Assembly (NCBI GenBank): GCA_965199135.1
Contig: OZ240685.1
Coordinates: 3,534,001-3,598,000, forward strand
Direction of reading: 5' to 3'
Length of the DNA stretch: 64,000 nt
Source of the DNA: EB88 sp965199135
GTDB lineage: Bacteria; Acidobacteriota; Terriglobia; Terriglobales; Acidobacteriaceae
The position numbers and the translations under genes are program-made. Positions 34,357-42,420 of this stretch are shown piece after piece (within the stretch, counting starts at the first letter, position 1; each line of letters starts with the position of its first letter). A model generated the notes under the pieces. The model saw only the letters and a list, made by a program, of their open reading frames with translations, was not told where the DNA came from and did no database searches.

Positions 34357-34508
34357 TAGCCCTATTTGCGAACCCTTTGATGACAGGTGTGAGGGTTGTT
34401 ACCCCTGAAACGGACGTTTTAGCCGCGTACACGCGTGCGTCGGTCTCTGTCCGGATTGCGCGCGGCTTGTGGGAAGATGCTTACACTGGTCAGCGGGAGC
34501 GTACTCAA

Positions 34509-34988
34509 TTGGAGTTCGACGTTGCGTCTACGAGCAAGAAGCCGATAGGCCGTCTATTCCTGGCCTGTGCAATCGCTGTCCTATCGTTAGCCGGGTGTTC
34601 AACTGAGTCACGGCACCGCACCATCGTCTACGACGAAGCTTGGTCAAGCGCCGCAGCCTTAAAGAACCTTGTATGCAGCCCCGACAGGCAGGCATCCTGT
34701 GAACGAGAAGCGAGAGACGGAGAACAGACTTTTGCTAAAGGCCTCTCAGCTGCCTTCCAAACCTCTCCCAAATGCCGGACCGTGCAGTTCTTGATGCCTG
34801 CAGCGGGCGTTCAAAGCGGGTCGGATTACTGGAGGCTTCGCGTCGACTTTCATCCAAGACTGACGACTCAGCCCTTTGAGCTTGGACTTGGTACCGAGCG
34901 GCCCCGCATTGGAGGAGATGACGTTGAGCATAACGCTGCTTATATATGCGAGGCGGTAAAGAACAACGGAGTCACAGCAATCTGGTGA
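34509..34988 (+). CDS. Putative lipoprotein of unknown function
   Basis: 159 aa from TTG 34509 with GGGAG about 9 nt upstream; an ATG at 34377 would place 44 extra residues before the signal. The N-terminal signal ends in a lipobox LSLAGC, predicting lipid attachment at the outer face of a membrane. The mature part has four more cysteines (LVCSPDR, ASCERE, PKCRTV, YICEAV), possibly forming disulfides. No family recognised. It lies next to the recombinase remnant. Confidence 0.55.
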   Translation: MEFDVASTSKKPIGRLFLACAIAVLSLAGCSTESRHRTIVYDEAWSSAAALKNLVCSPDRQASCEREARDGEQTFAKGLSAAFQTSPKCRTVQFLMPAAGVQSGSDYWRLRVDFHPRLTTQPFELGLGTERPRIGGDDVEHNAAYICEAVKNNGVTAIW

Positions 34989-35011
34989 CAGAGGGTTAAG
35001 TGACCGCACCC

Positions 35012-35445
35012 CTAAGCGCGTCTTTCCATCACCCTCTGGACCTGGACCGCAGACCATTCCCCAAGTCTTCGAGGCGTTGGGATCTCGCGAGCATTGAGTT
35101 CTGCCGCGATCGCGCGGAGCGAGCTTGCGCCGGTGGCTTGTATGGCTGTGATCGTCGGAAGGAGTTCCGAGCGAACCTGGCTCACTCTCTGGGTACGCAC
35201 CTGGCGGGCTGCAACTCCGATCTCCGCAAACCGCTCCGCCGAGACGCGGCGGCCGCCAAGCTTCGTTCCCCGCGCCTTTGCGGCGGCGAGGGCTGCCTTG
35301 GTTCTCTTTGAGATAGCCTCTGCCTCCTGCTCAGCAACGGCGGCCAGGATGTGCACCACAAACCGATTCGCCTGGGGATATCGACAGCCACGAACTCGAC
35401 GCCCGATTCCATGAGGTTCGAGATGAAGGCGACGTTGCGGGCCAT
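35012..35445 (-). pseudogene. Serine recombinase/resolvase remnant (5'-truncated, frameshifted)
   Basis: Homology begins abruptly at about 35445 with ARNVAFISNLMESGVEFVAVD, the middle of the resolvase catalytic domain. A 1-nt deletion near 35377 (VDIP in one frame, PQANRFVVHI in the next) shifts the frame. The rest (ILAAVAEQEAEAISKRTKAA, GTKLGGRRVS, then SLRAIAAELNAREIPTPR and a C-terminal HTH region) is intact to the stop at 35012. The N-terminal part with the catalytic serine is missing. It marks a former mobile or invertible element. Confidence 0.85.
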
Positions 35446-36057
35446 CTTGCATATCCAAGTAATGGATCGTCCACAAGGGCGTACGTTCTAAGCAACGAGA
35501 ATGCAGACAGATTCCAATGCGATGCATTGGACCGACGGGAATCACCTAGAACTGATCTACACGGGCGGTACAGAACCTGATCTGGAAGTGACCAAGTACG
35601 CAACCGTGAAGATCAGCCTTCAGCTTCGCAGCTCCTTGGGTCGTACGTAGAAGGCGAGGGATCTGCTTTCCAACAAGAAGGTCCTCGAAAAGTTCATACT
35701 TGCGAAGACTTTCCAGAATCCGCGCCGTTGAGGTTGTGGGTTTGTGGGGCGCGCGCTCTTTGCCCTTCTGGAAGTTCCGACAGGTCTTCCTTGCAGCCCC
35801 GAGTCAGGTGCTTACGGTCTACCGGTCGGCTGTCATCGTGAGCGAGGTGGGGACCTGGGCTTTACCTCGCGGACCCAGGTGGACCCAGGTGGACCGTAGA
35901 CGCTTCAGTCGGTTCAGGAGGACGACGCAGGGGACAGGCGGCCAGGACTCGTCCCCTCCCATTCCGAACCTCGACCCCGGCTGCTATCCTGCTCTCTGCC
36001 ACCCGTTCCGCCCCAACCCGGGTCACGGGTGATGTTGTTGAAAGGAAGACGCACTCC
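35446..36057. other. Region without a recognisable gene between recombinase remnant and fabI
   Basis: A 42-codon ORF at 35522-35650 (begins MHWTDGNHLELIYTGGTEP) is the only candidate and is not recognised. The right part should contain the fabI promoter. The 10-bp repeats at 35871-35895 lie here. Confidence 0.4.
35871..35895. repeat. 10-bp tandem repeat
   Basis: GGACCCAGGT occurs twice head to tail, then GGACC. An inverted partial copy (ACCTGGGC) lies about 15 bp upstream, so a weak hairpin could form. It sits about 165 bp before fabI. Confidence 0.5.
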
Positions 36058-36825
36058 ATGCTGAATCTCCAGGGCCGCGTTGCGGTTGTGTTCGGGGTCG
36101 CCAACAAGCGCTCGATCGCCTATGCCATTGCCCAGAAGCTCGCCGAAGCCGGATGCACCCTCGCCATCGGCTACCAGAACGAGCGGCTTAAGTCCGAAGC
36201 CGACGCCCTCATCGCAGGCCTCCAGAACGCCTCGACCTTCCAGTGCGATGTCTCGAGCGATGCCGAGATCGAGAAGAGCTTTGCCGAGTTGAAGAATCGC
36301 TACGGCACCCTCCATGTGCTGGTGCACTCGGTGGCGTTCGCGCCCGCGCACGAGATTCATAACGACTTCCTCGAGACCACGCGCGAGGGCTTCCGCATCG
36401 CCCATGACATCAGCGTGTACTCGCTGATCGCGCTCGCTCGCGCCGCCGCGCCGATGATGACGGAAGGCGGCTCCATCATGGCGCTCACCTACTACGGTTC
36501 CGAGAAAGTCTTCCCCAACTACAACGTCATGGGTGTCGCCAAGGCCGCGCTTGAGTCAACCGTGCGCTACCTGGCCGCTAGCCTGGGCGCCCGCAACATC
36601 CGGGTCAACGCCATCTCGGCAGGACCGATCAAGACGCTAGCCGCGCGTGGTATCGGCGACCTCAGCACCATGCTCAAGGGCCACGCCGAGCGCGCTCCGC
36701 TCCGCCGCAATGTGGAGCAGGCCGAGGTTGCCGGCGCCGCTGTCTATCTCGCCTCCGACCTGTCCTCTGGCGTCACAGGAGAGATCACCTACGTGGACGC
36801 CGGCTACAACGTCATGGGGCTTTAG
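36058..36825 (+). CDS. fabI: Enoyl-[acyl-carrier-protein] reductase (NADH), FabI
   Basis: 255 aa. SDR-type Rossmann fold with the FabI nucleotide loop (VFGVANKRSIAYAIA), HSVAFAP, and catalytic residues spaced as in E. coli FabI: Y145 (LTYYG), Y155 and K162 (PNYNVMGVAKAALE). ISAGPIKTLAARGI and VTGEITYVDAGYNVMGL complete the family pattern. It reduces trans-2-enoyl-ACP in the last step of each fatty-acid elongation cycle in the cytoplasm. AAAGGAAG lies about 8 nt before ATG. The DUF2278 gene begins 4 nt after its stop, so they are probably co-transcribed. Confidence 0.97.
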   Translation: MLNLQGRVAVVFGVANKRSIAYAIAQKLAEAGCTLAIGYQNERLKSEADALIAGLQNASTFQCDVSSDAEIEKSFAELKNRYGTLHVLVHSVAFAPAHEIHNDFLETTREGFRIAHDISVYSLIALARAAAPMMTEGGSIMALTYYGSEKVFPNYNVMGVAKAALESTVRYLAASLGARNIRVNAISAGPIKTLAARGIGDLSTMLKGHAERAPLRRNVEQAEVAGAAVYLASDLSSGVTGEITYVDAGYNVMGL

Positions 36826-36829
36826 GACA

Positions 36830-37480
36830 ATGCCGATTCAAAGCTACAGCGTGCTCAAGGGCACACCAGTCTCGGGCGCGCTCAACAAGGACTCGCGCCC
36901 GCACTACCTGATCAACCTCACCGCCAACAGCACCAGCTACCAGATTGCGGTAAACGTGGAGTCGGATACCGGCTCGGGCGTCAACGCGGAAGTGCTGTAC
37001 GCGATCCATGAAAACTGGACCGCTCCGGACGCGGCTGCACTCGCCGCCCTCCCGATGGGCATGACACCACTCGCCGGCGTGAACCACGACCCTGCCGTCG
37101 ATTACATTCGCAGCCAGCGCAATGGCCAGCCGCTGATCACCCGCGCCGCCATGACCGACCTGCCACTGCCTGGCAAGAGCACGTCGCAGAACCTGCAGAA
37201 TGCCGTGATCCAGTACCTGAACCAGGCGATCGCCGACAAGGATGGCGTGATCTACGCCTTTGGCAGCGAATACTCGGAAGGCAATGGCATCCACGACATT
37301 CATATGAACCAGGGCAATCCCGCGAACGACCATGGGAGCGATAACGGCATCTGGCAGGACGGACTGCTGGTCTTCTCGATGCCCAACGCCCCTGCAGGCA
37401 GCTCGCCATGGACCGCGATCTTTCTGGCGTTTCAGGATGAGAGCTGGTCCACGGATGACAGCGGGGATCCTACGAGTTAG
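36830..37480 (+). CDS. DUF2278 (YukJ-like) family protein
   Basis: 216 aa from ATG 36830, the first in-frame start after fabI; the open frame extending into fabI is not coding. YSVLKGTPVSGALNKDSRPHYLI and IYAFGSEYSEGNGIHDIHMNQGNP are hallmarks of DUF2278/YukJ, with GIWQDGLLVFSMP and WTAIFLAFQDESW near the C-terminus. The function of the family is not established. No signal peptide. Confidence 0.85.
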   Translation: MPIQSYSVLKGTPVSGALNKDSRPHYLINLTANSTSYQIAVNVESDTGSGVNAEVLYAIHENWTAPDAAALAALPMGMTPLAGVNHDPAVDYIRSQRNGQPLITRAAMTDLPLPGKSTSQNLQNAVIQYLNQAIADKDGVIYAFGSEYSEGNGIHDIHMNQGNPANDHGSDNGIWQDGLLVFSMPNAPAGSSPWTAIFLAFQDESWSTDDSGDPTS

Positions 37481-37972
37481 CAGACTCCGTAGTCTCCGTG
37501 AGAGTGTCTATTCGGAGAATCACGAATGGATTCATCCGGGGATGGGCAAGCTTCGAGGTCTGCAGACGTACCGCAGAAGATCGCTCAACCCGAAGCCGGG
37601 TACCCGGCTGGCGAAGCAAGGGGGGCGATCTGCAGCATGACGATGTGGACGCTGATTCCAGGGATGCGGGAACGAGAGATGCCAGCAACCGCGCCCTTTG
37701 TCGACGCCCGGAGATCGGTCTTGACGAGGAGTCATGCTGCTTGCGACGTACCGCGTCGCTTCATCACTCCATCACTCCATCACTTGATGGATCGAGCGAA
37801 GAAGAACTCCTCAAGGGTCTCAGTCCTCACAAACAATAGCTCCAGTGGGGCCGATCTTCGGCAAGAACCAACCTGGTTTGTTCGATCGCACAGGATTATG
37901 TAAGCGCTTCAAGGGAACGGAGTCGCGTCCAGCCAACGAGTCTGTCTCGGGTCAGGCCCCCAGATACAAACG
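37481..37972. other. Intergenic region, no recognisable gene
   Basis: About 490 bp between the convergent DUF2278 and membrane-protein genes. It contains short CATCACTC tandem repeats near 37763-37785 and open frames of about 110-125 codons without motifs or good start contexts. No clear terminator was found. Confidence 0.4.
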
Positions 37973-38782
37973 TTAGCACTCCTTTGCCCGACCACTCAGA
38001 AACCAGGAACCCAACATAAAGAGCGGAAGCACGAGAAACACGCAAACGCGTGAGATTCGGTACGCGTTCGGACCTCCCTCCAGCAACCCCGCGGCTCCGT
38101 AGAAGCCGAAGAGCACACCGCCAGTGACGATCACAAGGAGGGTCCGCCTTGCGGTCGAATCAGGGAACAGCCACCTGAGCGACGCCGGCTCGATGCGGAG
38201 GAAGAAGTAGAGAAGCGCGATTGCGATCGGCACGCCAAAGACCAGAAGCACAATCCACGGAGACCAGCCAAATCCCCGTTCGACCGACGCCATGTCGCCG
38301 CTGGTCGTGAAGGTTCGCACCGGCACGTAGTCGAGAAAGTTCCCGATGCTGGTCACCGTCGTCCAGTAGAAAAACATTGCCCAGCCCCGATGGTTCCGCG
38401 CCCTGGCCAGCGCATAGCCGAGGCGGCTGAGGGGGTAGCTGATCAGGCCATTCCCAACCACCATGCCGGCACCGGCGATCAGTGCCGCATCGCGCCCATG
38501 GCCGCTCGCAAAGATCGGGAGTTCGTTCACATTCTGATCGATTCCGAACTGCGCCAGCAGAACAGCGAGCGTCGGGTGCGCATAGTTGAGCGCGAGTGGA
38601 TTCCGCTTCCAGCCGAGAACCCATGCGGTGAACGAGTGCGCATACTCATGCGGGAAGAAGGCGAAGGCATGCGCCGCCCACAGCTGCACAAGCAGCAGGA
38701 TCAGCACAGACCAGTTCCAGCTGGTCTGGGGAGGTGAAGGGACGCTCCCTGCCTTGGAAGACACCTGGGTCACGCTGGCCAT
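37973..38782 (-). CDS. Polytopic membrane protein with HExxH motif
   Basis: 269 aa from ATG 38782; an in-frame start at 38917 would run into tsaE and is rejected. About six helices. Near the end of the first helix lies HEYAH (H45-E46-x-x-H49, in FFPHEYAHSFTAWVLG), a zinc-metalloprotease signature placed as in membrane-embedded site-2/M50-type proteases. The typical downstream NPDG motif of M50 was not seen, and NPLALNY is not equivalent, so the assignment to M50 is tentative. Other segments: GWAMFFYWTTVTSIGNFLDY, WIVLLVFGVPIAIALLYFFL. It lies 32 nt after tsaE on the same strand. Confidence 0.6.
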   Translation of the reverse strand: MASVTQVSSKAGSVPSPPQTSWNWSVLILLLVQLWAAHAFAFFPHEYAHSFTAWVLGWKRNPLALNYAHPTLAVLLAQFGIDQNVNELPIFASGHGRDAALIAGAGMVVGNGLISYPLSRLGYALARARNHRGWAMFFYWTTVTSIGNFLDYVPVRTFTTSGDMASVERGFGWSPWIVLLVFGVPIAIALLYFFLRIEPASLRWLFPDSTARRTLLVIVTGGVLFGFYGAAGLLEGGPNAYRISRVCVFLVLPLFMLGSWFLSGRAKEC

Positions 38783-38814
38783 GGGCACCTGCTGTCGGGG
38801 ACGGGATGTCGTGC

Positions 38815-39276
38815 TTAGCGAAGGGTGACCGTGATCTTGCGGCTGTCGCCGCCCACGGTCTCCATGACGATCTCGCCGGCCGCGCGGCGCTGGATCGAGG
38901 CAAACTTCTCGCCCCACTCCACCAGCACGATCGCGTCATCCTCAAGCAGTTCGTCGATGCCCAGCTGCTCTACCTGACGCTCTGACTCCAGGCGGTACAG
39001 GTCGAGGTGGTAGAGCGAAACGGGCTTGCCCTTCCACTCCCCTTCGTACTCATGCACGAGCGTGAAGGTGGGACTGGTGACTTCATCGGGCTCCGCCGCG
39101 TTGAGCGCCTGGGCGACTCCCTTGACGTACGTCGTCTTACCAGCGCCAAGCGATCCGGTCAGGATCAGGAGCACCGGCGGTGTCACGACTTCAAGGAGCT
39201 GCGCGCCTGCAGCGATCGTTTCCCCAGCGTTTCCTGTGCGTATCTCCAGCTTGCGCGCCGCCAGCTCTCCGGTCAT
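38815..39276 (-). CDS. tsaE: tRNA threonylcarbamoyladenosine biosynthesis ATPase TsaE
   Basis: 153 aa from ATG 39276, which overlaps the nnrE-nnrD stop by 4 nt. Walker A GSLGAGKTTYVKG, the switch-like SPTFTLVHEYEG, HLDLYRLES and LVEWGEKF match TsaE. It acts with TsaB, TsaC and TsaD to form t6A37 in ANN-decoding tRNAs. Placement after the NAD(P)HX repair gene is a common bacterial arrangement. Confidence 0.94.
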   Translation of the reverse strand: MTGELAARKLEIRTGNAGETIAAGAQLLEVVTPPVLLILTGSLGAGKTTYVKGVAQALNAAEPDEVTSPTFTLVHEYEGEWKGKPVSLYHLDLYRLESERQVEQLGIDELLEDDAIVLVEWGEKFASIQRRAAGEIVMETVGGDSRKITVTLR

Positions 39277-40877
39277 GTAGGCAATCCCTCCCACCAAACA
39301 TAACCGTCTTTCACCCTGGTGCGGTAACGAAATGCCCGCCACAGGTTGGCGATCACGTCTGTGACCAACAATGTGTGCTCATCCTGTTCACGGACGGCAA
39401 AATCAGCAGCCAGGCCGTGGAGAAAAACAGCCGCCTCAACAGCCGCCTCGAGTTGCTGGGGATACTGCGCGACCATCGCCGCCACAACACCGGTCAACAT
39501 GTCGCCGGAGCCGCCCTTGGCCAGGCCGGGGTTCCCTGTGGTGTTGACGGCCACGGTTCCATCCGGGTGCGCCACCAGGGTGCGCCAACCCTTCAACACC
39601 AGCGTCACGCCGTACTCGGCGGCGAAGCGGCGCGCGAGGCCAATGCGATCTTTCTGGACGTCGGGAACTGACAGGCCCGCGAGCCGCGCCATCTCGCCGG
39701 GATGCGGCGTCAGCACAACCCGGCTGGTCTCCCGATGCGCCCTGTCCCGCAGCTTCGTCATGTCCTTGCTGAGAATGTTCAGCGCGTCCGCATCGAGGAT
39801 CATCGGAACTTCGACTGTTTGGAGGAGCGTGTGTACGAGTGCGGCGGCCTGTTCGCTTTCGCCGAGACCAGGGCCCGCGGCTACAACCGTCTTCTTCTGG
39901 AGCAGATTGGACAGCGGCTTGCCGAAGAAGCTTGGCTCAAGCTCACCCTGTGCATCCTCGGGCAGCGGCGTGGTCATCAGCTCGGGCGCAATCAGCGCAA
40001 CCGTGTTGAGGACCGACTGCGGGACTGCAGCCGTGACCAGGCCCGCGCCGGCGCGCATGGCCGCAAGCGAGGCCATCGAGGGCGCACCCGCCTTGCCGTG
40101 GCTGCCAGCGAAAAGAACCACATGGCCGTGCCGCCCCTTGTTATCGTCCGCCTGCCGGGGCTTTTCGGTAACCGCTTTGGACGCCCCGGTCCAACGCAGG
40201 TTTTCTTTCGAGCGAATCGCCTCGTCCGGCGAGCCGAGCCCGGCGATCACGATGGGCCGCGTCGCCGATCCGGTCAGGTTGCCGAAGGCATGGGCCATCT
40301 TGGGCGAGGTAAAGGTGATCACGGAGTCGGCCTGCACCGCCCCCTCGACCTCCATCTCCTGTGAGTCGGCGTCCCAGCCGGAAGGCAGGTCCACAGCCAG
40401 CACAGGGGTGGGCATCGGCGCAACGAGGTCGCGCATGGCGGCTGCGAGCCCTCGCAGCGGGGGTTTAAAACCAGTGCCGACCATGGCATCGAGGATCAGG
40501 TCTGCTTTCACGAAGACCTGGGCCACGGATGGCTCTGCGAGCTGTGCTTCCGAAGTGATCTCTGTGACCGCGACGGAGAGCGAAAGCTTCCGGGCCATCG
40601 CGAGCGGGTCGCCCTGGAGTTCGTCGCGGCGACCAAGCAGCAGCACGTGCGGCGAGAGGCCGCTGTCGGCCAGCGCTGCGGCGGCCATCAGTCCGTCACC
40701 GCCGTTGTTGCCCTTGCCGCAGATCACCACGATCTCTCTGGCACCAGGGTACTGGGCGCGGGCGAAGCGGGCCACTGCCTCCCCGGCGCGGGTCATCAGC
40801 GTCGCCGAGCTGATGCCATACTGCTCGACAGTGACGCGGTCTGTCTCCCGCATCTCTGCTGCTGTCAGAATCTTCAT
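39273..40877 (-). CDS. nnr: Bifunctional NAD(P)HX epimerase / ADP-dependent NAD(P)HX dehydratase
   Basis: 534 aa from ATG 40877. The N-terminal YjeF_N epimerase domain (MKILTAAEMRETD, ICGKGNNGGDGLMAA, DAMVGTGFKPPLRG) is fused to a C-terminal ribokinase-like dehydratase domain (VVLFAGSHGKAGAPSMASLAA, VLTPHPGEMARL, GNPGLAKGGSGDMLTGVV). It repairs hydrated NADH and NADPH. Upstream in-frame codons to 40994 cross the terminator hairpin and are excluded. Coupled to tsaE by a 4-nt overlap. Confidence 0.95.
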   Translation of the reverse strand: MKILTAAEMRETDRVTVEQYGISSATLMTRAGEAVARFARAQYPGAREIVVICGKGNNGGDGLMAAAALADSGLSPHVLLLGRRDELQGDPLAMARKLSLSVAVTEITSEAQLAEPSVAQVFVKADLILDAMVGTGFKPPLRGLAAAMRDLVAPMPTPVLAVDLPSGWDADSQEMEVEGAVQADSVITFTSPKMAHAFGNLTGSATRPIVIAGLGSPDEAIRSKENLRWTGASKAVTEKPRQADDNKGRHGHVVLFAGSHGKAGAPSMASLAAMRAGAGLVTAAVPQSVLNTVALIAPELMTTPLPEDAQGELEPSFFGKPLSNLLQKKTVVAAGPGLGESEQAAALVHTLLQTVEVPMILDADALNILSKDMTKLRDRAHRETSRVVLTPHPGEMARLAGLSVPDVQKDRIGLARRFAAEYGVTLVLKGWRTLVAHPDGTVAVNTTGNPGLAKGGSGDMLTGVVAAMVAQYPQQLEAAVEAAVFLHGLAADFAVREQDEHTLLVTDVIANLWRAFRYRTRVKDGYVWWEGLPT

Positions 40878-40894
40878 CCATCCCCCACAAACAC

Positions 40895-40923
40895 CGGGCG
40901 GCCTCTCCGGAAGAGGCCGCCCG
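40895..40923 (-). terminator. Strong 12-bp hairpin between PBP gene and nnr
   Basis: A perfect 12-bp stem (CGGGCGGCCTCT / AGAGGCCGCCCG) with a 5-nt loop, 27 nt past the stop of the minus-strand PBP gene. Reading minus, it is followed by GTGTTTGTGGGGG, a weak T-tract. It probably ends or attenuates PBP transcription ahead of nnr. Confidence 0.7.
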
Positions 40924-40950
40924 TATGTACAGCTAGGATGCGAGAGCAGG

Positions 40951-42213
40951 TTAGCGGGATGAATTTCCTGGGATCGGCAGGCTGGGGTTCTCACGCGAGG
41001 CGAAGTAAGCGTGATCCCACATGTTTTTGTAGAACAGGCCGGTCAGCTCGGCAGCTTTCGGACCGAAGGTTGCGCGGCCACCCTCGAGGAAGATCACGGT
41101 CACGATCCGGCCATACTGCTGGGTATCCGCAAAGCTTGCGAACCAGCCGAAACGTGTGCCGTCATTCGAGCAGGTTCCTGTCTTGCCCATTACCGGGAAC
41201 TGGTTGAACGAGGCGCGCAGGGAGCGTGCCGTTCCCCAGCCCACGGCACCAGCCATGCCCGGCTCGATCTCCGGGATAAGGTTCCTGATGTTCAGCGTCC
41301 GCTTGATCCGCGGCTGGTAACTTGCGATCGCCTGTGGTGTGGTGGGGTGCTGGAGGTAGTACAGCGTGCCGCCATTTGCGATCGCGGAGACAAGCGCCCC
41401 AAGCTGGAGGGGGGTCATCGAGACACCTTCGCCAAAGGAGCACATGCGGCCGACGCCCCCCTTGGAGTCCGGCAAAGGCTGCGCCGGGTAGACACCCAGC
41501 TGCTCGTTCGGGATGTTGTAACCGGCAAGTTCACCGAGACCAAACTCGTTGGCGTAGTGGCGAACGCGCTCAAAACCCAGGCGGCGTCCCAGAACCTCGA
41601 AATACGGGTTCACAGACTTCGCAAGCGCGGTGGTGAGATCGAGCGAGTAGTGGCCGCCCAGGTTCACCTGCGTGTCCTTGGTGATGATCCCCTCGGACAG
41701 CGCGGCGAGCGCGACCGAGACTTTGATCGTCGAACAGGGCTCGGCCCCACTCGATAGCGCGAGCTTCTGGTTGACCATCGCCAGGATCCGGCCATTGTCC
41801 GGGTTGATCGCCACAACCGTGCCGTACATGTTGCCGAGGGCATCGATGGCCGCCTGGCGAACCACCGGGTCTTCGCCCGCGGTGATGTCACCAGCGCTCA
41901 GATCAGCGTTGGTGAAGGAGTCGGCGGTGAACACCTCGCCGTAATGGCGACGCACGGCGACACGGCGGTACCGTCCGTTGCGGCCGCGCACGAGGCGGGT
42001 GGTGGTCACGGTGGAAACGCGTACCAACCGAGCCTGCCCGCGGCCGGCAACGCGGCGCGAGTGCTGGAGCGAGGCCAGGTGACGCCGGGCGCGCGGGCTC
42101 TCCTGCACATGCGATGCACGGGCTCGGTGGTGACGGGTGCTGGCACTTGCGTAGCTCGCAAGTGGCAGCAACAGCAAGGCGAACAAGGCAAACAATGGCA
42201 GAAAACGCTTCAT
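40951..42213 (-). CDS. Secreted penicillin-binding transpeptidase-domain protein
   Basis: 420 aa with a signal peptide (MKRFLPLFALFALLLLPLASYA) and a basic, Arg-rich stretch (about 27-95) that may bind the cell wall or nucleic acid. The active-site triad of the beta-lactamase/PBP fold is complete: S161-x-x-K164 (CSTIK), S200-V-N202 and K344-T-G346 (GKTGT). Unlike FtsI it lacks the PBP dimer domain and is short, so it resembles stand-alone PBP/class-D-like proteins. It lies 207 bp downstream of ftsZ on the same strand, an addition to the dcw neighbourhood. The reaction (D,D-transpeptidase or carboxypeptidase) cannot be resolved. Confidence 0.85.
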   Translation of the reverse strand: MKRFLPLFALFALLLLPLASYASASTRHHRARASHVQESPRARRHLASLQHSRRVAGRGQARLVRVSTVTTTRLVRGRNGRYRRVAVRRHYGEVFTADSFTNADLSAGDITAGEDPVVRQAAIDALGNMYGTVVAINPDNGRILAMVNQKLALSSGAEPCSTIKVSVALAALSEGIITKDTQVNLGGHYSLDLTTALAKSVNPYFEVLGRRLGFERVRHYANEFGLGELAGYNIPNEQLGVYPAQPLPDSKGGVGRMCSFGEGVSMTPLQLGALVSAIANGGTLYYLQHPTTPQAIASYQPRIKRTLNIRNLIPEIEPGMAGAVGWGTARSLRASFNQFPVMGKTGTCSNDGTRFGWFASFADTQQYGRIVTVIFLEGGRATFGPKAAELTGLFYKNMWDHAYFASRENPSLPIPGNSSR

Positions 42214-42420
42214 GAAGTGGCTCTCGAATCTGCCCCGGAGAACCGGGGAAAGTCTGGCTGGACAGAGCCAGGGTCTGGTTCGTCATGTCACCAGCAGCTG
42301 TAGCAGCTGCGAATGAGGTCTGCATTTACGCATTCTGTTTCAGCAGAGAGAGATGGCAGTTGGTGGGTACAAAACCCACTCTAGCAAAGAGTTGTCTCCC
42401 GGCAAGTAAAAGGTGCTCTC

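Noticed and set aside
37763..37785. CATCACTC repeats as a CRISPR or regulatory array
   Set aside because: The units are 8 bp with no spacers; a short slippage repeat, not an array.
39346..40962. 538-codon plus-strand open frame opposite nnrE-nnrD
   Set aside because: Low-complexity Ser/Arg/Ala-rich translation with no motifs, antisense to a clear bifunctional repair enzyme; a shadow.
42363..42379. Small hairpin (GTGGGT/ACCCAC) after ftsZ as a terminator
   Set aside because: Only a 6-bp stem and no T-run on the minus strand; too weak to call.
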